Numbered from the stretch's first letter, positions 1-8,355 are shown. The stretch: DNA of 64,000 nt from Thermoflexibacter ruber (GCF_900113045.1 NZ_FONY01000012.1:1-64000); one strand, 5' to 3'. Program-made: numbers and translations. The notes: generated from the letters alone by a model not told the origin.

Positions 1-11
1 TTAGCAAGTTA

Positions 12-80
12 GAGCCTCTTTGAGCGAGAAAAAACTGGGGGTTTTCCACCCCGATTCGCTCATTGAGGCTCAGTTTTTTT
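12..80 (+). terminator. Intrinsic terminator reading rightward, from beyond the left edge
   Basis: A long imperfect hairpin: GAGCCTC (12-18) pairs with GAGGCTC (65-71) and TGAGCGA (21-27) with TCGCTCA (56-62), followed by seven T at 74-80. On the plus strand it would stop a transcript entering from left of position 1, for example a pre-crRNA or another small RNA. It faces cas2. What it terminates cannot be seen in this window. Confidence 0.6.
29..52 (-). terminator. Nested terminator for the cas operon
   Basis: Inside the larger hairpin, GGGG (49-52 read on the minus strand) pairs with CCCC (37-41), and the minus strand then reads AGTTTTTT (36-29). It lies about 40 bases past the cas2 stop codon, so it would end the leftward cas9-cas1-cas2 transcript. 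The two terminators share DNA, so this is a compact bidirectional terminator. Confidence 0.55.
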
Positions 81-88
81 GTTAAAAT

Positions 89-424
89 TTAAAACATTTG
101 CAGTTGCATACCGCCTTTGGGAGGGGCTTTGGGCTTCGCTTCGTAGAATACCTCTATGTCCCCAAACTGCTTGTCGGTAATGCTCATGATGACTACATGT
201 CCGAACTGCGGGAGTGCTTGCTTGACCCTATCTATGTGTACCCGAGCATTTTCCTTGCTCAGGCAGTGCCTGATGTAGATAGAGAATTGGAACATATCAA
301 AACCGTCTTTCAGCAGACTTTTGCGAAAGTCAGTATAAGCCCGTCTTTGCTTCTTGGTCTGTACGGGCAGGTCAAAGAATACAATTATCCACATGATTCT
401 GTATTGGCTTAGTCTTTCGAACAT
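89..424 (-). CDS. cas2: CRISPR-associated endoribonuclease Cas2
   Basis: 111 aa, the normal size for a type II Cas2. The N-terminus carries the ferredoxin-like first strand with the conserved aspartate (IIVFFDLPV, Asp about residue 18), followed by a lysine/arginine-rich helix and the FQFSIYIRHC strand. In known systems Cas2 is the central dimer of the Cas1-Cas2 integrase that inserts new spacers. It is the last gene of the leftward cas operon, 113 bp after cas1, and ends just before a bidirectional terminator. The CRISPR array is expected further left, outside the window. Confidence 0.95.
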   Translation of the reverse strand: MFERLSQYRIMWIIVFFDLPVQTKKQRRAYTDFRKSLLKDGFDMFQFSIYIRHCLSKENARVHIDRVKQALPQFGHVVIMSITDKQFGDIEVFYEAKPKAPPKGGMQLQMF

Positions 425-537
425 AGTTTTTTATTTTATTGAATACACTTAGTTTGAAATGGTTTGATTTTGTTTAAAATGGTTTTACGAGGTTAGTATT
501 TTTCCATTCCTCATGCCAGATTTTCAAAATTCCAGCT

Positions 538-1494
538 TTAAAGAACAGGGTAAAGAATATTTTTGGCTTCTCCCTCAAAGCACCGAGAAAGGGAGGCTGT
601 AGTGCGCTGACAAGCGACCATTAGGGGTCGCGTATCTCCGTCTATGCTTACGTCCATGACAGGAATTTGCAAAAAGATTTTTTTCATAGAGGGGGTAAGG
701 GTTAAAGCCCTACCCCGGTTTTCTGCCCCACCCCTGCCCTCAGTATGCACTGCGTCCCCAAAGGAGAGGGAGTTTTGCTCAGCGAGGATTTGGTGAACCA
801 GCCTGTCTATGTAAGGACGGTATGGTTCCATGATGTCATCGGCAAGGCAGTAGGCATTGTACTGGTTGTGGTGATGAATCCCAAAGGTAGGGAGTAGCCC
901 AGAGCCTACTAAGCTGCGGGCTACTATGGCTCTGAGAATGGCATAGCCGTAGTTGAGCAGGTGGTTAGGCGGCTCGCCTTCGGGGTGTCGAGTAAAGTCA
1001 TCCGTAAACTCAGAAAAGATTTTTCCCCAATAATAAGCTGCTGCTTTTGCCTCTCGGTTGGTGCTGTCGCCTGACTGCACTTCTTCTATGCAGTCTTTGA
1101 GCGTGCGTACCTCATAGCCCAAAGCCTGCAAGAGGCTCGCCTGATTGCGGATTTTTGCCTTGACGGTTTGCTGCCAAAGTCGTTTTTTGGTCGGTTCGGA
1201 AGCAGAGATTTGCCTGTTGAACTTGAGGGTTTGCTGAGAGTGTACGTTGAGCGGGAGGAGCAAGCCCGTAGGCAGGTGCTTCTCATCGCAGGTAATAAGG
1301 GCTACGTTGTTGTTGAGCAGAGCCTGAATCAGCCCTTGGGTAACCGTAACTTGCTGGTGGTCTATGATGACGATGCCGATGTCTTCTATGGGAATAGGCT
1401 CAAGAGGAGCATTGCCTTCTATCTTGATGAGCAACTGCTCGTGCTTCCTGCTTAGGTAAGCGGGATTGCCAAAGTATAGGGTGCGCTTAATCAT
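538..1494 (-). CDS. cas1: CRISPR-associated integrase Cas1 (type II)
   Basis: 318 aa when started at the ATG at 1494, which gives the typical type II N-terminus MIKRTLYFGNPAYLS. An upstream in-frame start at 1569 would add 25 poorly Cas1-like residues and is not preferred. The metal-binding residues are visible: Glu148 in REAKAAAYYWGKIF, the His triplet at 208-210 in FGIHHHNQYN, and Asp220/Asp221 with Glu224 in ADDIMEPYRP. Cas1 catalyses spacer integration together with Cas2. It lies 114 bp downstream of cas9 and is probably co-transcribed. No cas4 or csn2 gene is present, which supports subtype II-C. Confidence 0.96.
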   Translation of the reverse strand: MIKRTLYFGNPAYLSRKHEQLLIKIEGNAPLEPIPIEDIGIVIIDHQQVTVTQGLIQALLNNNVALITCDEKHLPTGLLLPLNVHSQQTLKFNRQISASEPTKKRLWQQTVKAKIRNQASLLQALGYEVRTLKDCIEEVQSGDSTNREAKAAAYYWGKIFSEFTDDFTRHPEGEPPNHLLNYGYAILRAIVARSLVGSGLLPTFGIHHHNQYNAYCLADDIMEPYRPYIDRLVHQILAEQNSLSFGDAVHTEGRGGAENRGRALTLTPSMKKIFLQIPVMDVSIDGDTRPLMVACQRTTASLSRCFEGEAKNILYPVL

Positions 1495-1608
1495 AAAGGT
1501 TTTAGAAGTAAAAAAGGAAAACGGAAGGGGTAGGAGGGGGTATATATTTAGACCTGTTAGCAGTTCCACTGTGGGTTTAAAAACTAACAGGTCTTGTGAA
1601 TTAGGAAG

Positions 1609-4600
1609 TTATACGCTTTTTTTGCGTCTGATGTTTCCTAAAATGTCGATTTCTACAGGAATTCCATTAAAATTTTTCCCTAATGGATAAATCTTAAGTG
1701 GAAGTGGGTCTGAATCTACATTTACTTTAGCTAAATGATGTTGTGAAAGAAAAATTTTTCCATTTGTTTTAGTCATTTTTCTAACAATGTACAACTTATC
1801 AAAAAGAAACCTACGTGCCTCTAAGTCTATCCTGTCCCAATTGATGTGCTTTTCTATCTCGTCGGGGTGGTTTTCATAGACTACGAACATATCGCCCTGC
1901 CTTGCCGTCAAGACCAATTTTTTACTGCCTCTCATGGAGTCTAAGACGGGTAGTTTTTTGATTTTTCTTTGTACGGCTTCGTAGAAAGAGGTGATATAGA
2001 CTTCTTTCTCTCCTGTGTTTGGGTCTTGGTAGATTCCCATGATGTAGTTACTTCCCGAAGGAACGTACAGGTTGCGTTTGTAGTCCTCATCTCCTTCTTT
2101 TTTATACAGAGGAATCATGCCTTCGTCATCTTTGTTTATGGCAATGCGTACCTTTTTGATAGGCATTTGCCAGCCTTTATTGTTGGTATCGGGCATATAA
2201 ATAGGCTCGGCAAGTGCCTGTTTGAAGCCTTTTTCTGCTATGGCTTTCTGTACGGTTTCTCTGATGACCCTATCTACTATCTGCTCGACTTGGTTTTCGT
2301 TCAAACTGCTTAGTTTTTTCCTGACAAAATACGCAGTTTTGGTTTTCTTGTCTTTGGCGGGCGGTGCCCCTTTGGGCAAGATGTGTTTGCCGTAATAGGT
2401 TGCTTCGTGAAGCTCACCTCTGATGCCTATTTGTACGCTTGTTTTTTTCTTTCCATTTTTTGTTTTGGTGATGGCTTTGCGCTTTATCAGTATGCCATTG
2501 TCTTGACGGTAAGAAACCAGCATACCGTGTAATTGCTGTTGGACATCGTATCGGAAACTGCTCCAAGGCAGGTCTATTTTTCTGCGTTCTTTTTTCCAGT
2601 CTATGTCTTTGGCGTTTGCCCAGTTGATAAGTTGTACTTTTGCTCTATTTGTACAGGCAATCACGATGGCATCTAAGGCATGGTGTCGGTGGTCGCCCCT
2701 GTCCTTCTCATTTTCTCCTTCTGGATTGAGCAGGGCATTTAACCCCCAATACCTTCTGAGCATACTCGTAATGGCACCTTGCGTAGTCTGCACGTCTTTG
2801 CATACAGATTGTAGCCTTTTAGCCATTTCTCTGGCGATGTAAGCCGTATCTGTGAGTTGGCTATTTCTGAATCCCTCTATTTCTTTTTCCCAAAGGAGGC
2901 GTTCCTGCTTGGGTTTAGGCAGCATCTTGATTCTGTGTTTGAAAGCCAGCCATTCTTCTTTGGTTTTCTTTTGAAAATACTCATAAGGCGTAAGGTTTCC
3001 TTTCTCGGCGTTGAACCAAGCCTCAGCAATAGATTTATTGGCAAAGGAGTCATCAAAACTGCGACTGTACGGCAAGATGTGTTCTATTTCATAATCTTTG
3101 GAAAATAGGCGTTGGAAAGGGATAACTTTACCTGTATAAACAGAAATGCGCTGTGCCTCTATCCATAATCTATACTTGTCCATATCATCTTTACCTATTT
3201 TACGAGCAAAATCTGCAAAACCTTTTTTAATACCTATTTCGTTGAGGTCTTTGTCAGCTACGGCAAGCTCGAGCCAAAGTTCGTACTTGCGTACATCTTC
3301 CATGTCTGGCTTGCTATTCAAGTCAAATTCTCTTTGTTTCCCAAAAAGCATCATAGAGTTTTCAGCTAAAAACTTTGCCAACTCTCTTCTGCGGTCAGTT
3401 TTTGCCTTGAGTTCTTTTTCTCTTTCATCTCTTTTTTTCTTGGTTTTCTTTAACTCTCTTGCTGTTTCTATACAAATGCTCTCTATTTCATATTCTTGCA
3501 ATAAGCGATTGACCAATTTGATAGTTTCTGTCAAGGCTCTTTGCACAGTAGGATTGCGGAGTTCGTTGTTTTGAAGTTTAGGGATTTTTGGGAGTAGCTT
3601 TCTATGCTTGTCAGGGAGCAGGGCATGGTCATAACCTGCTAATAGACAAGCATTGGTATAGTCTTCTCCAGTTTTCAAATACGCCAAAATAGGTCTTATG
3701 GCTTTGTAGCTAAGGCTGCCGTTTCCGTCTTCTAAGTTTTGGGCGGCATATTTTTCTGCCTGAACTTCTGAGAAGCCTAACTTTTCCACTGCATATTTTT
3801 TTAGCCATTTGTCGTTGTCTGCATAGAGCAGTGCGTGCCATATTTTGAAAAAATTAGTTTTCCTTTTCTCCTCGTACTCAAAGGCTTCGTTGTATGCTTG
3901 GTAAATTTCATCATATTTTTCGCCCAAGACCCTCCTCAATTTGATAGCAGTGGTATTTCCTTTGATGTCGTCCTCCTCTTTGTAGTTTAGATTTGCCTCC
4001 GTTCCCCATTCTTTTTTGAAAAGAGCCTTGATTTGCTTGAAAGTAAGACGCATTTCCTTGTTGGTCAGTCTGTCTAACTCATAGGCTATTTTTTGTTTTT
4101 CTTCTAAGGTGAGTAGGTCAGCTATGCGATTTTTATCAGGAATGGTAACTTTTATGGTGCTTAATTTCTGCCAAATCCTAAACTCTTGGAACTCTATGGC
4201 GGCTTTGGGGATACAGGAAGATTTAGGTTCAAAAGGGCATTTTTCCGTTTTCCCTTTTTGAGTCTTTAGCTTCCTTTGGTAGAAAATAGTTTCTTTTCCT
4301 ATCTCATTTTTTAGCTTTTCTGTCAGGATTTGAGGGTAAAACTGCTTTTGTTTTTCCCAAATCTGCTCAAATTCATCTTTGAGTAACTCCCTGCTTGTAT
4401 AGCGTTTTTCAGTAGGAAATCGATTACGAATGGCTTGTGCTGCTGTAAAGTCATGTTTTCTGTCTTGCAACAGCTTCCAATACAATTCTCCAATAGTTCG
4501 ACTATGGTGCGCTTGCAACAGGCTTTCGAGTTCCTTGATGCCTTCTTTTACCTTGCCCAATTCTTTTTCCTTGTCCTTATCTGCATTGGCTTGTTCTTTC

Positions 4601-4971
4601 CTATTGCTCTGGAAGCCCCTGCGTTGATTCAGGTGTAAAAAGACCCTGCCTAATTCCTCCAAACTTATTTGCTTGTCTAATGCTTTTGCTCTTAACTCGT
4701 ACACATGATAAGGGAACTTCTCTACGTATTTAGGCAACATCTTAGTTTTTGAAAGTAGATTTTGTAGTTTTTCCCTTCTTTGCTTGTAGCGGTGGTTATT
4801 TCTTCTCGCACCTCTGGCAGCGCGTCTTTGAATATTGCGAGGCTCTCCTGTTTTTTCGGTAACCCCTTGCGGAAAAATGTGAATGTTGGAATGAATAAGT
4901 TTTTTTTCCGTGTTTACAATAGCCCAACCGATAGAGTTAGTGCCAATGTCTAAGCCTAAAACGTTTCCCAT
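1609..4971 (-). CDS. cas9: CRISPR-associated endonuclease Cas9, subtype II-C
   Basis: 1120 aa, in the II-C size range. Both nuclease centres look intact. RuvC-I is GLDIGTNSIGWA (Asp8), followed by an arginine-rich bridge helix (about 45-70). RuvC-II is CIETARE (Glu502). The HNH motif is YEIEHILPYS (His631) with the ANKS and NAEKGN segments downstream. RuvC-III is HRHHALDAIVIA (His764, Asp767). The C-terminal third is the PAM-interacting region. Cas9 cuts target DNA guided by crRNA and tracrRNA. It is the first gene of the leftward cas operon. No clear consensus promoter is seen directly upstream; the tracrRNA candidate starts from the same 270-bp gap in the opposite direction. Confidence 0.97.
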   Translation of the reverse strand: MGNVLGLDIGTNSIGWAIVNTEKKLIHSNIHIFPQGVTEKTGEPRNIQRRAARGARRNNHRYKQRREKLQNLLSKTKMLPKYVEKFPYHVYELRAKALDKQISLEELGRVFLHLNQRRGFQSNRKEQANADKDKEKELGKVKEGIKELESLLQAHHSRTIGELYWKLLQDRKHDFTAAQAIRNRFPTEKRYTSRELLKDEFEQIWEKQKQFYPQILTEKLKNEIGKETIFYQRKLKTQKGKTEKCPFEPKSSCIPKAAIEFQEFRIWQKLSTIKVTIPDKNRIADLLTLEEKQKIAYELDRLTNKEMRLTFKQIKALFKKEWGTEANLNYKEEDDIKGNTTAIKLRRVLGEKYDEIYQAYNEAFEYEEKRKTNFFKIWHALLYADNDKWLKKYAVEKLGFSEVQAEKYAAQNLEDGNGSLSYKAIRPILAYLKTGEDYTNACLLAGYDHALLPDKHRKLLPKIPKLQNNELRNPTVQRALTETIKLVNRLLQEYEIESICIETARELKKTKKKRDEREKELKAKTDRRRELAKFLAENSMMLFGKQREFDLNSKPDMEDVRKYELWLELAVADKDLNEIGIKKGFADFARKIGKDDMDKYRLWIEAQRISVYTGKVIPFQRLFSKDYEIEHILPYSRSFDDSFANKSIAEAWFNAEKGNLTPYEYFQKKTKEEWLAFKHRIKMLPKPKQERLLWEKEIEGFRNSQLTDTAYIAREMAKRLQSVCKDVQTTQGAITSMLRRYWGLNALLNPEGENEKDRGDHRHHALDAIVIACTNRAKVQLINWANAKDIDWKKERRKIDLPWSSFRYDVQQQLHGMLVSYRQDNGILIKRKAITKTKNGKKKTSVQIGIRGELHEATYYGKHILPKGAPPAKDKKTKTAYFVRKKLSSLNENQVEQIVDRVIRETVQKAIAEKGFKQALAEPIYMPDTNNKGWQMPIKKVRIAINKDDEGMIPLYKKEGDEDYKRNLYVPSGSNYIMGIYQDPNTGEKEVYITSFYEAVQRKIKKLPVLDSMRGSKKLVLTARQGDMFVVYENHPDEIEKHINWDRIDLEARRFLFDKLYIVRKMTKTNGKIFLSQHHLAKVNVDSDPLPLKIYPLGKNFNGIPVEIDILGNIRRKKSV

Positions 4972-5008
4972 AGATAAAATTTGGTTTTGAAAAAAAGTGA
5001 TGAATAGG

Positions 5009-5038
5009 TTGGTTTTTATTCACAATTTATTAACTTTG
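5009..5038 (+). promoter_or_regulatory. Consensus Bacteroidota promoter for the tracrRNA candidate
   Basis: TTG (5009-5011), a 19-base spacer, and TAACTTTG (5031-5038) match the Bacteroidota primary sigma factor pattern TTG-N19-TAnnTTTG exactly. Transcription would start near 5045 and run away from cas9. Confidence 0.7.
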
Positions 5039-5044
5039 AATCAA

Positions 5045-5152
5045 TTTAACAAATCTTTTTAAAAACATATTATTTGTTTTTAGCTTTTCACAATAAAGAT
5101 TATTCTGAAGACTTTATTGTTCTGCCCCCACTTCTTGTCGGGGCTTTTTTAT
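5045..5152 (+). ncRNA. Putative tracrRNA of the II-C CRISPR system
   Basis: About 108 nt between a consensus promoter and an intrinsic terminator, divergent from cas9. The 5' part (about 5060-5095) would be the anti-repeat. Its reverse complement begins ATTGTGAAAAGCTAAAAAC, which resembles Bacteroidota II-C repeats that begin GTTGTGA...GCT. Next comes a stem of ACAATAAAG (5090-5098) with CTTTATTGT (5112-5120) around GATTATTC, similar to what I recall of other Bacteroidota tracrRNAs. A GC-rich terminator hairpin follows. The assignment rests on location, signals and resemblance; the array repeat that would prove pairing is not in the window. Confidence 0.7.
5124..5150 (+). terminator. Intrinsic terminator of the tracrRNA candidate
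   Basis: GCCCC (5124-5128) pairs with GGGGC (5140-5144) around a short loop, followed by six T at 5145-5150. The minus strand has no T run, so it works only rightward. Confidence 0.75.
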
Positions 5153-5243
5153 TTATATCCCTACAAAGGGAAAGTAAGAAAGAGTTTACTTAGGCACTTC
5201 CACAGGCTTCTAAGATAGTATAGTTTTTTATTTTAGCAAGCCC

Positions 5244-5774
5244 TCAAAATAAAGCAGGATAGTTTTTTGCGGAAATGCAATTAAAATGAGTTGCAATTTC
5301 ATGATTTGCACAAAGATGAAGTTGCTGCTCCTCCAAATACCGCTCTACTTTCTCTGCGGCAACTACGTTGGCTTCGCTTACATCGTAGGAGTAAGGCTGT
5401 CCGTTGCCGTAGAGAGTAATCTCAAAAAACAAATGACTAACCCAAATATGACAATTCGTCTGCTCCAAAGGGCAATTTAAAATCTGACAGTGAGAGGGTT
5501 GCAAATACTCAGGATAGTCATGGATAGGGCTTTCAAAGGCTTTTAGCTCAGAGGGCGTAGGTCTGAGCATGACTAATCGTGAAATTTTATCGAGGAGGTC
5601 TTTTTTGTCTTTGTAGTCCAGCCTTACCGTCAAAGACTCATAAAACTCTGCGTGTCCAGAGAAGAAGTTACCAAAAAGATAAAAATAGTGAAGCCTTTTT
5701 GCCCAAGCAATCATCTCTTCTGCTGTATGTCCTCCTAAAAATCGGTCTAAGGTATTGCTCATGTCCTGTCGCAT
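5244..5774 (-). CDS. Protein of unknown function next to the cas9/tracrRNA locus
   Basis: 176 aa (172 if the second ATG at 5762 is used). I do not recognise a family. No signal peptide or membrane segment is evident. The chain is rich in aromatic residues and histidine (RLHYFYLFGNFFSGHAEFYE), has a HLFFEITLYGNGQPYSYD segment suggesting beta strands, and an acidic helix VVAAEKVERYLEEQQ. Several Cys and His residues are scattered in the C-terminal half. It is on the cas9 strand, but the tracrRNA candidate converges on it, so it is probably not part of the cas operon. It has no overlapping better reading frame and appears to be a real gene. The CRISPR association is positional only. Confidence 0.6.
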   Translation of the reverse strand: MRQDMSNTLDRFLGGHTAEEMIAWAKRLHYFYLFGNFFSGHAEFYESLTVRLDYKDKKDLLDKISRLVMLRPTPSELKAFESPIHDYPEYLQPSHCQILNCPLEQTNCHIWVSHLFFEITLYGNGQPYSYDVSEANVVAAEKVERYLEEQQLHLCANHEIATHFNCISAKNYPALF

Positions 5775-6086
5775 TTTATGCTTATGAGATTTAAGAAACT
5801 GTTTGAATTAACGCCGCAGGGGTGAAATATGCCACTCCTACGGAGTTATTTTAGCCTAATTATTTAAGAATTTCTACCAATATACCATTCCTAATGGAAT
5901 TAAATATTAACTCAAACAACTTTTAGAGAATAATTTTGGAACACGGATTTTACAGATTAGACGGATTTCCACTGATGAATTACTCAAAAATCTCTGTTTC
6001 ATAGGTAAAATCAGCATTATCTTTTTTCTATAATAATTATCAAAAGGCATAAAAGCAAATATTAGCAAAAAATAGCTAAAAAATTT
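5775..6086. other. Non-coding gap with dispersed-repeat-like sequence
   Basis: No convincing gene. A weak 89-aa minus-strand frame (5907-6176) is low-complexity and overlaps the TonB receptor promoter. The gap holds a hairpin repeat at 5810-5846, a small ATTCC-TAAT-GGAAT hairpin at 5887-5900, and repeated ACGGATT/AGATT units at about 5945-5972 of a kind common in Bacteroidota non-coding DNA. Confidence 0.6.
5810..5846. repeat. Dispersed hairpin repeat, copy 1
   Basis: The segment starting AACGCCGCAGG and containing TGAAATATGCCAC and CTACG recurs, slightly diverged, at 38041-38077. CGCAGGGGTG pairs with CACTCCTACG (one mismatch, one G-T wobble) around a short loop. Two copies 32 kb apart in non-coding DNA suggest a REP-like element. 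Confidence 0.6.
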
Positions 6087-6105
6087 ATTTAGAATTAATC
6101 TAAAT
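6087..6105. promoter_or_regulatory. Dyad operator upstream of the TonB receptor promoter
   Basis: ATTTAGA (6087-6093), five bases, TCTAAAT (6099-6105): perfect 7-bp arms ending five bases before the promoter TTG. The half-site TCTAAATAA recurs at 6159-6167, directly before the start codon. Placement around an iron-uptake-type gene suggests a Fur- or DtxR-type regulator, but this is inference. Confidence 0.45.
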
Positions 6106-6109
6106 AATC

Positions 6110-6139
6110 TTGTTTTTTCAAAAAGCTCTTTTACTTTTG
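6110..6139 (+). promoter_or_regulatory. Consensus promoter of the TonB receptor operon
   Basis: TTG (6110-6112), 19 bases, TACTTTTG (6132-6139): an exact Bacteroidota-type promoter. The start site would be near 6146, leaving a leader of roughly 23 nt. Confidence 0.7.
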
Positions 6140-6168
6140 CTTTATTATTTATAATAAGTCTAAATAAA

Positions 6169-8340
6169 ATGAACACAAATAAATTTCTCCTTTATTTTCT
6201 TTTTTTACTTTTTCCTGCGTTGTGTTTTGCTCAAAAAGCAGATAGTACACAAGCCAGCAAAGACACTACGCTTACGCTTAAAGATATGACACTCAACGAA
6301 GTGGTCGTTTTCTCAAAAATCGGTGTAACCCAAGTCGAGCCTCAAAAGATAAAGTACGCCATCAGCGATTTGCCTTCGCAAAACGGGGGAACAGCAGGAG
6401 ATATTCTCAAAAATATGCCCAGCGTAGCTATGGGCGGCAGTCCTAACCACAATCGCGACATCAGGTACCGAGGCTTGGGCAATGGCTATACCACTGTACT
6501 CATCAATGGAAAACAAGCAGGCATGATAGGCAACAACAGGGAAACCGTCTTGGACATGATTCCTGCCACTCAGATAGAATACATAGAAATTATTTCGAAC
6601 CCTTCGGCAGACCATGTTTCCAATGGCATCAACGGAATAGTGAATATTGTGTTGAAAAAAGGGGCAAGCATAGGCACAAGTGGGCAGGTCTCTTTTTTTG
6701 CGGATAACTTGAAGGGCTACAATAGCCATGCAAGCGTGCAACACACCCAAGGGAACTTTTCTATTTCAGGCAGTTTCGAGAAGCTAAAAAGAAATGCAGA
6801 TAAGTTTGACAATGGAAGCCAGATAAAGTACAATACTGACGGTTCTGTGAAAGAAACCGTAGGCATCGACAAAAGTGAAATCAAGTCTTTTGACAACACA
6901 AGTGCCAGCCTAAGAGCAAGTTACCAGACCAAGAACAATTGGAAAGTGGTAGGAGAATATTTTTATGGTACGCAAGTAGAGGACAAAACCAAAGAGGAAC
7001 TCAATAGAACTTTTAACGCTAACACTACATTTAAAAGTGGGAAAAGTCGGGTGGAAACGGAACTCAAAAACCTAAAATTCCACAATCCCTCAGTTTCTTT
7101 GGAAAAAAATTGGGAAAATAGCTCCTTAGTATTTGCCTTCAATACCAACTTTACTGAAGAAAGCAAGGCAAAAACCCTCAAAGACTACAATGCCAATGCC
7201 CAAGGGGTTCGCATAGAAAACGTACTTCCTGCCCAGCAAAAAGAAAACGAAATCATTGATTTTAAAAATTACTTTCCCACTGTGGCTTTCACCAACCAAG
7301 TCAATAAGAACTTCTCTTTTAAAACAGGTTATCAAGGCTTTATCACCGAAAGAAAGGCTGATAGGCAGATGCAGAGATTGAATAATAGCAACAATACATG
7401 GACTATCGTATCTACCAATACCAATCAGTTCAACTTAGAAGAATATACTCATGCGGGCTATTTTTCAGGGAATTTAAACTTTGAAAAACTGAGAATAACT
7501 ATAGGCTATAGACACGAATACACCGCTATCAACTCCCAATCTATTGCCAATACGACTGAGGAAAATAAGGCGGACTACCACTTAGCATTGCCCAATGCGA
7601 GTTTGACGTACAACCTTACGCCCAAAAGTTACTTCAAGTCTTCAGTGGGCAGAAGAGTGCGAAGACCAGCCTATAACGACATGAACCCCTTTGTGGAAAT
7701 CAAAAGCCTCACCGAAATCAAAGTGGGCAATCCCGACTTAGTGCCAGAAACCGCTTGGGCGTATGAGGTAGGCTATTTCAACGAAATAAAAGGCGTAAAC
7801 TTTGGGGTCAATCTTTTCCACAGAGATATTAACAACTTGATTCAGAAAAACATTGCCACTGATGCAGATGGGCTTATCAAAGAAACGGTTATCAACCTGA
7901 GCCGTGCAGTATCCTCGGGAGCAGAGTTGTTAGTAGGTTTCCAAGCTACGAAATGGTACAGTGCCAACTTCAATTTTTCTAAGTTTTGGTCAGAAATCAG
8001 AAGCAATGAAGCCTTTGATGGAGAGGCTCTGAAAGACCAAACGGCATGGACTATCAAGGCATTACAAGATTTCAACATGCTAAAAAAAGTAAAGTTCCAA
8101 ATTGCTTCTAACTTCATAGGTCCGAAAAGAACTTCCCAAGAGTCAGAAGAAACGATTTGGTTTACCGATATTGCTTTGGAAAAACAATTTTTGGAAAAAG
8201 GCTTTTTTACTATTAGAATCACTGATATATTTGATTCTTTGAAAAAAGAAAAGACCAAAAACACAGGGATTCAGTTGGAAAGAATGACAGAAAATACTCC
8301 AGGACGCATTATCAGTGCAGGAATCCGTTGGCAATTTTAA
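6169..8340 (+). CDS. TonB-dependent outer-membrane receptor
   Basis: 723 aa with a signal peptide (MNTNKFLLYFLFLLFPALCFA/Q). A plug domain spans about residues 45-165 (DILKNMPSVAMGG, YRGLGNGYTTVLINGKQ, IEYIEIISNPSADH, GINGIVNIVLKKG), followed by a beta-barrel ending in the aromatic IRWQF. There is no N-terminal carboxypeptidase-like repeat, so it is not a SusC-type receptor. It resembles receptors for siderophores or other metal chelates. It lies 15 bp before a PepSY membrane protein, which supports iron uptake. A dyad operator and a consensus promoter precede it. The actual ligand is not evident. Confidence 0.9.
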   Translation: MNTNKFLLYFLFLLFPALCFAQKADSTQASKDTTLTLKDMTLNEVVVFSKIGVTQVEPQKIKYAISDLPSQNGGTAGDILKNMPSVAMGGSPNHNRDIRYRGLGNGYTTVLINGKQAGMIGNNRETVLDMIPATQIEYIEIISNPSADHVSNGINGIVNIVLKKGASIGTSGQVSFFADNLKGYNSHASVQHTQGNFSISGSFEKLKRNADKFDNGSQIKYNTDGSVKETVGIDKSEIKSFDNTSASLRASYQTKNNWKVVGEYFYGTQVEDKTKEELNRTFNANTTFKSGKSRVETELKNLKFHNPSVSLEKNWENSSLVFAFNTNFTEESKAKTLKDYNANAQGVRIENVLPAQQKENEIIDFKNYFPTVAFTNQVNKNFSFKTGYQGFITERKADRQMQRLNNSNNTWTIVSTNTNQFNLEEYTHAGYFSGNLNFEKLRITIGYRHEYTAINSQSIANTTEENKADYHLALPNASLTYNLTPKSYFKSSVGRRVRRPAYNDMNPFVEIKSLTEIKVGNPDLVPETAWAYEVGYFNEIKGVNFGVNLFHRDINNLIQKNIATDADGLIKETVINLSRAVSSGAELLVGFQATKWYSANFNFSKFWSEIRSNEAFDGEALKDQTAWTIKALQDFNMLKKVKFQIASNFIGPKRTSQESEETIWFTDIALEKQFLEKGFFTIRITDIFDSLKKEKTKNTGIQLERMTENTPGRIISAGIRWQF

Positions 8341-8355
8341 ACCTATTTTACACCC

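Noticed and set aside
98-412. 104-aa plus-strand frame antisense to cas2
   Set aside because: It mirrors cas2, has no recognisable domain, and cas2 is unambiguous.
3146-3574. 142-aa plus-strand frame inside cas9
   Set aside because: Serine/leucine-rich shadow of the cas9 coding strand, no start context.
5016-5024. TTATTCACA as a DnaA box near cas9
   Set aside because: Single isolated copy within a promoter spacer; one or two are expected by chance in the window.
1-5800. CRISPR array inside the window
   Set aside because: No direct repeats with regular spacers were seen on either side of the cas genes; the array must lie left of position 1.
5890-5990. Remnant of a mobile element
   Set aside because: Only short repeat-like words; no inverted terminal repeats, transposase fragment or target duplication.
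5907-6176. 89-aa minus-strand frame
   Set aside because: Low-complexity AT-rich translation that overlaps the TonB receptor promoter and dyad.
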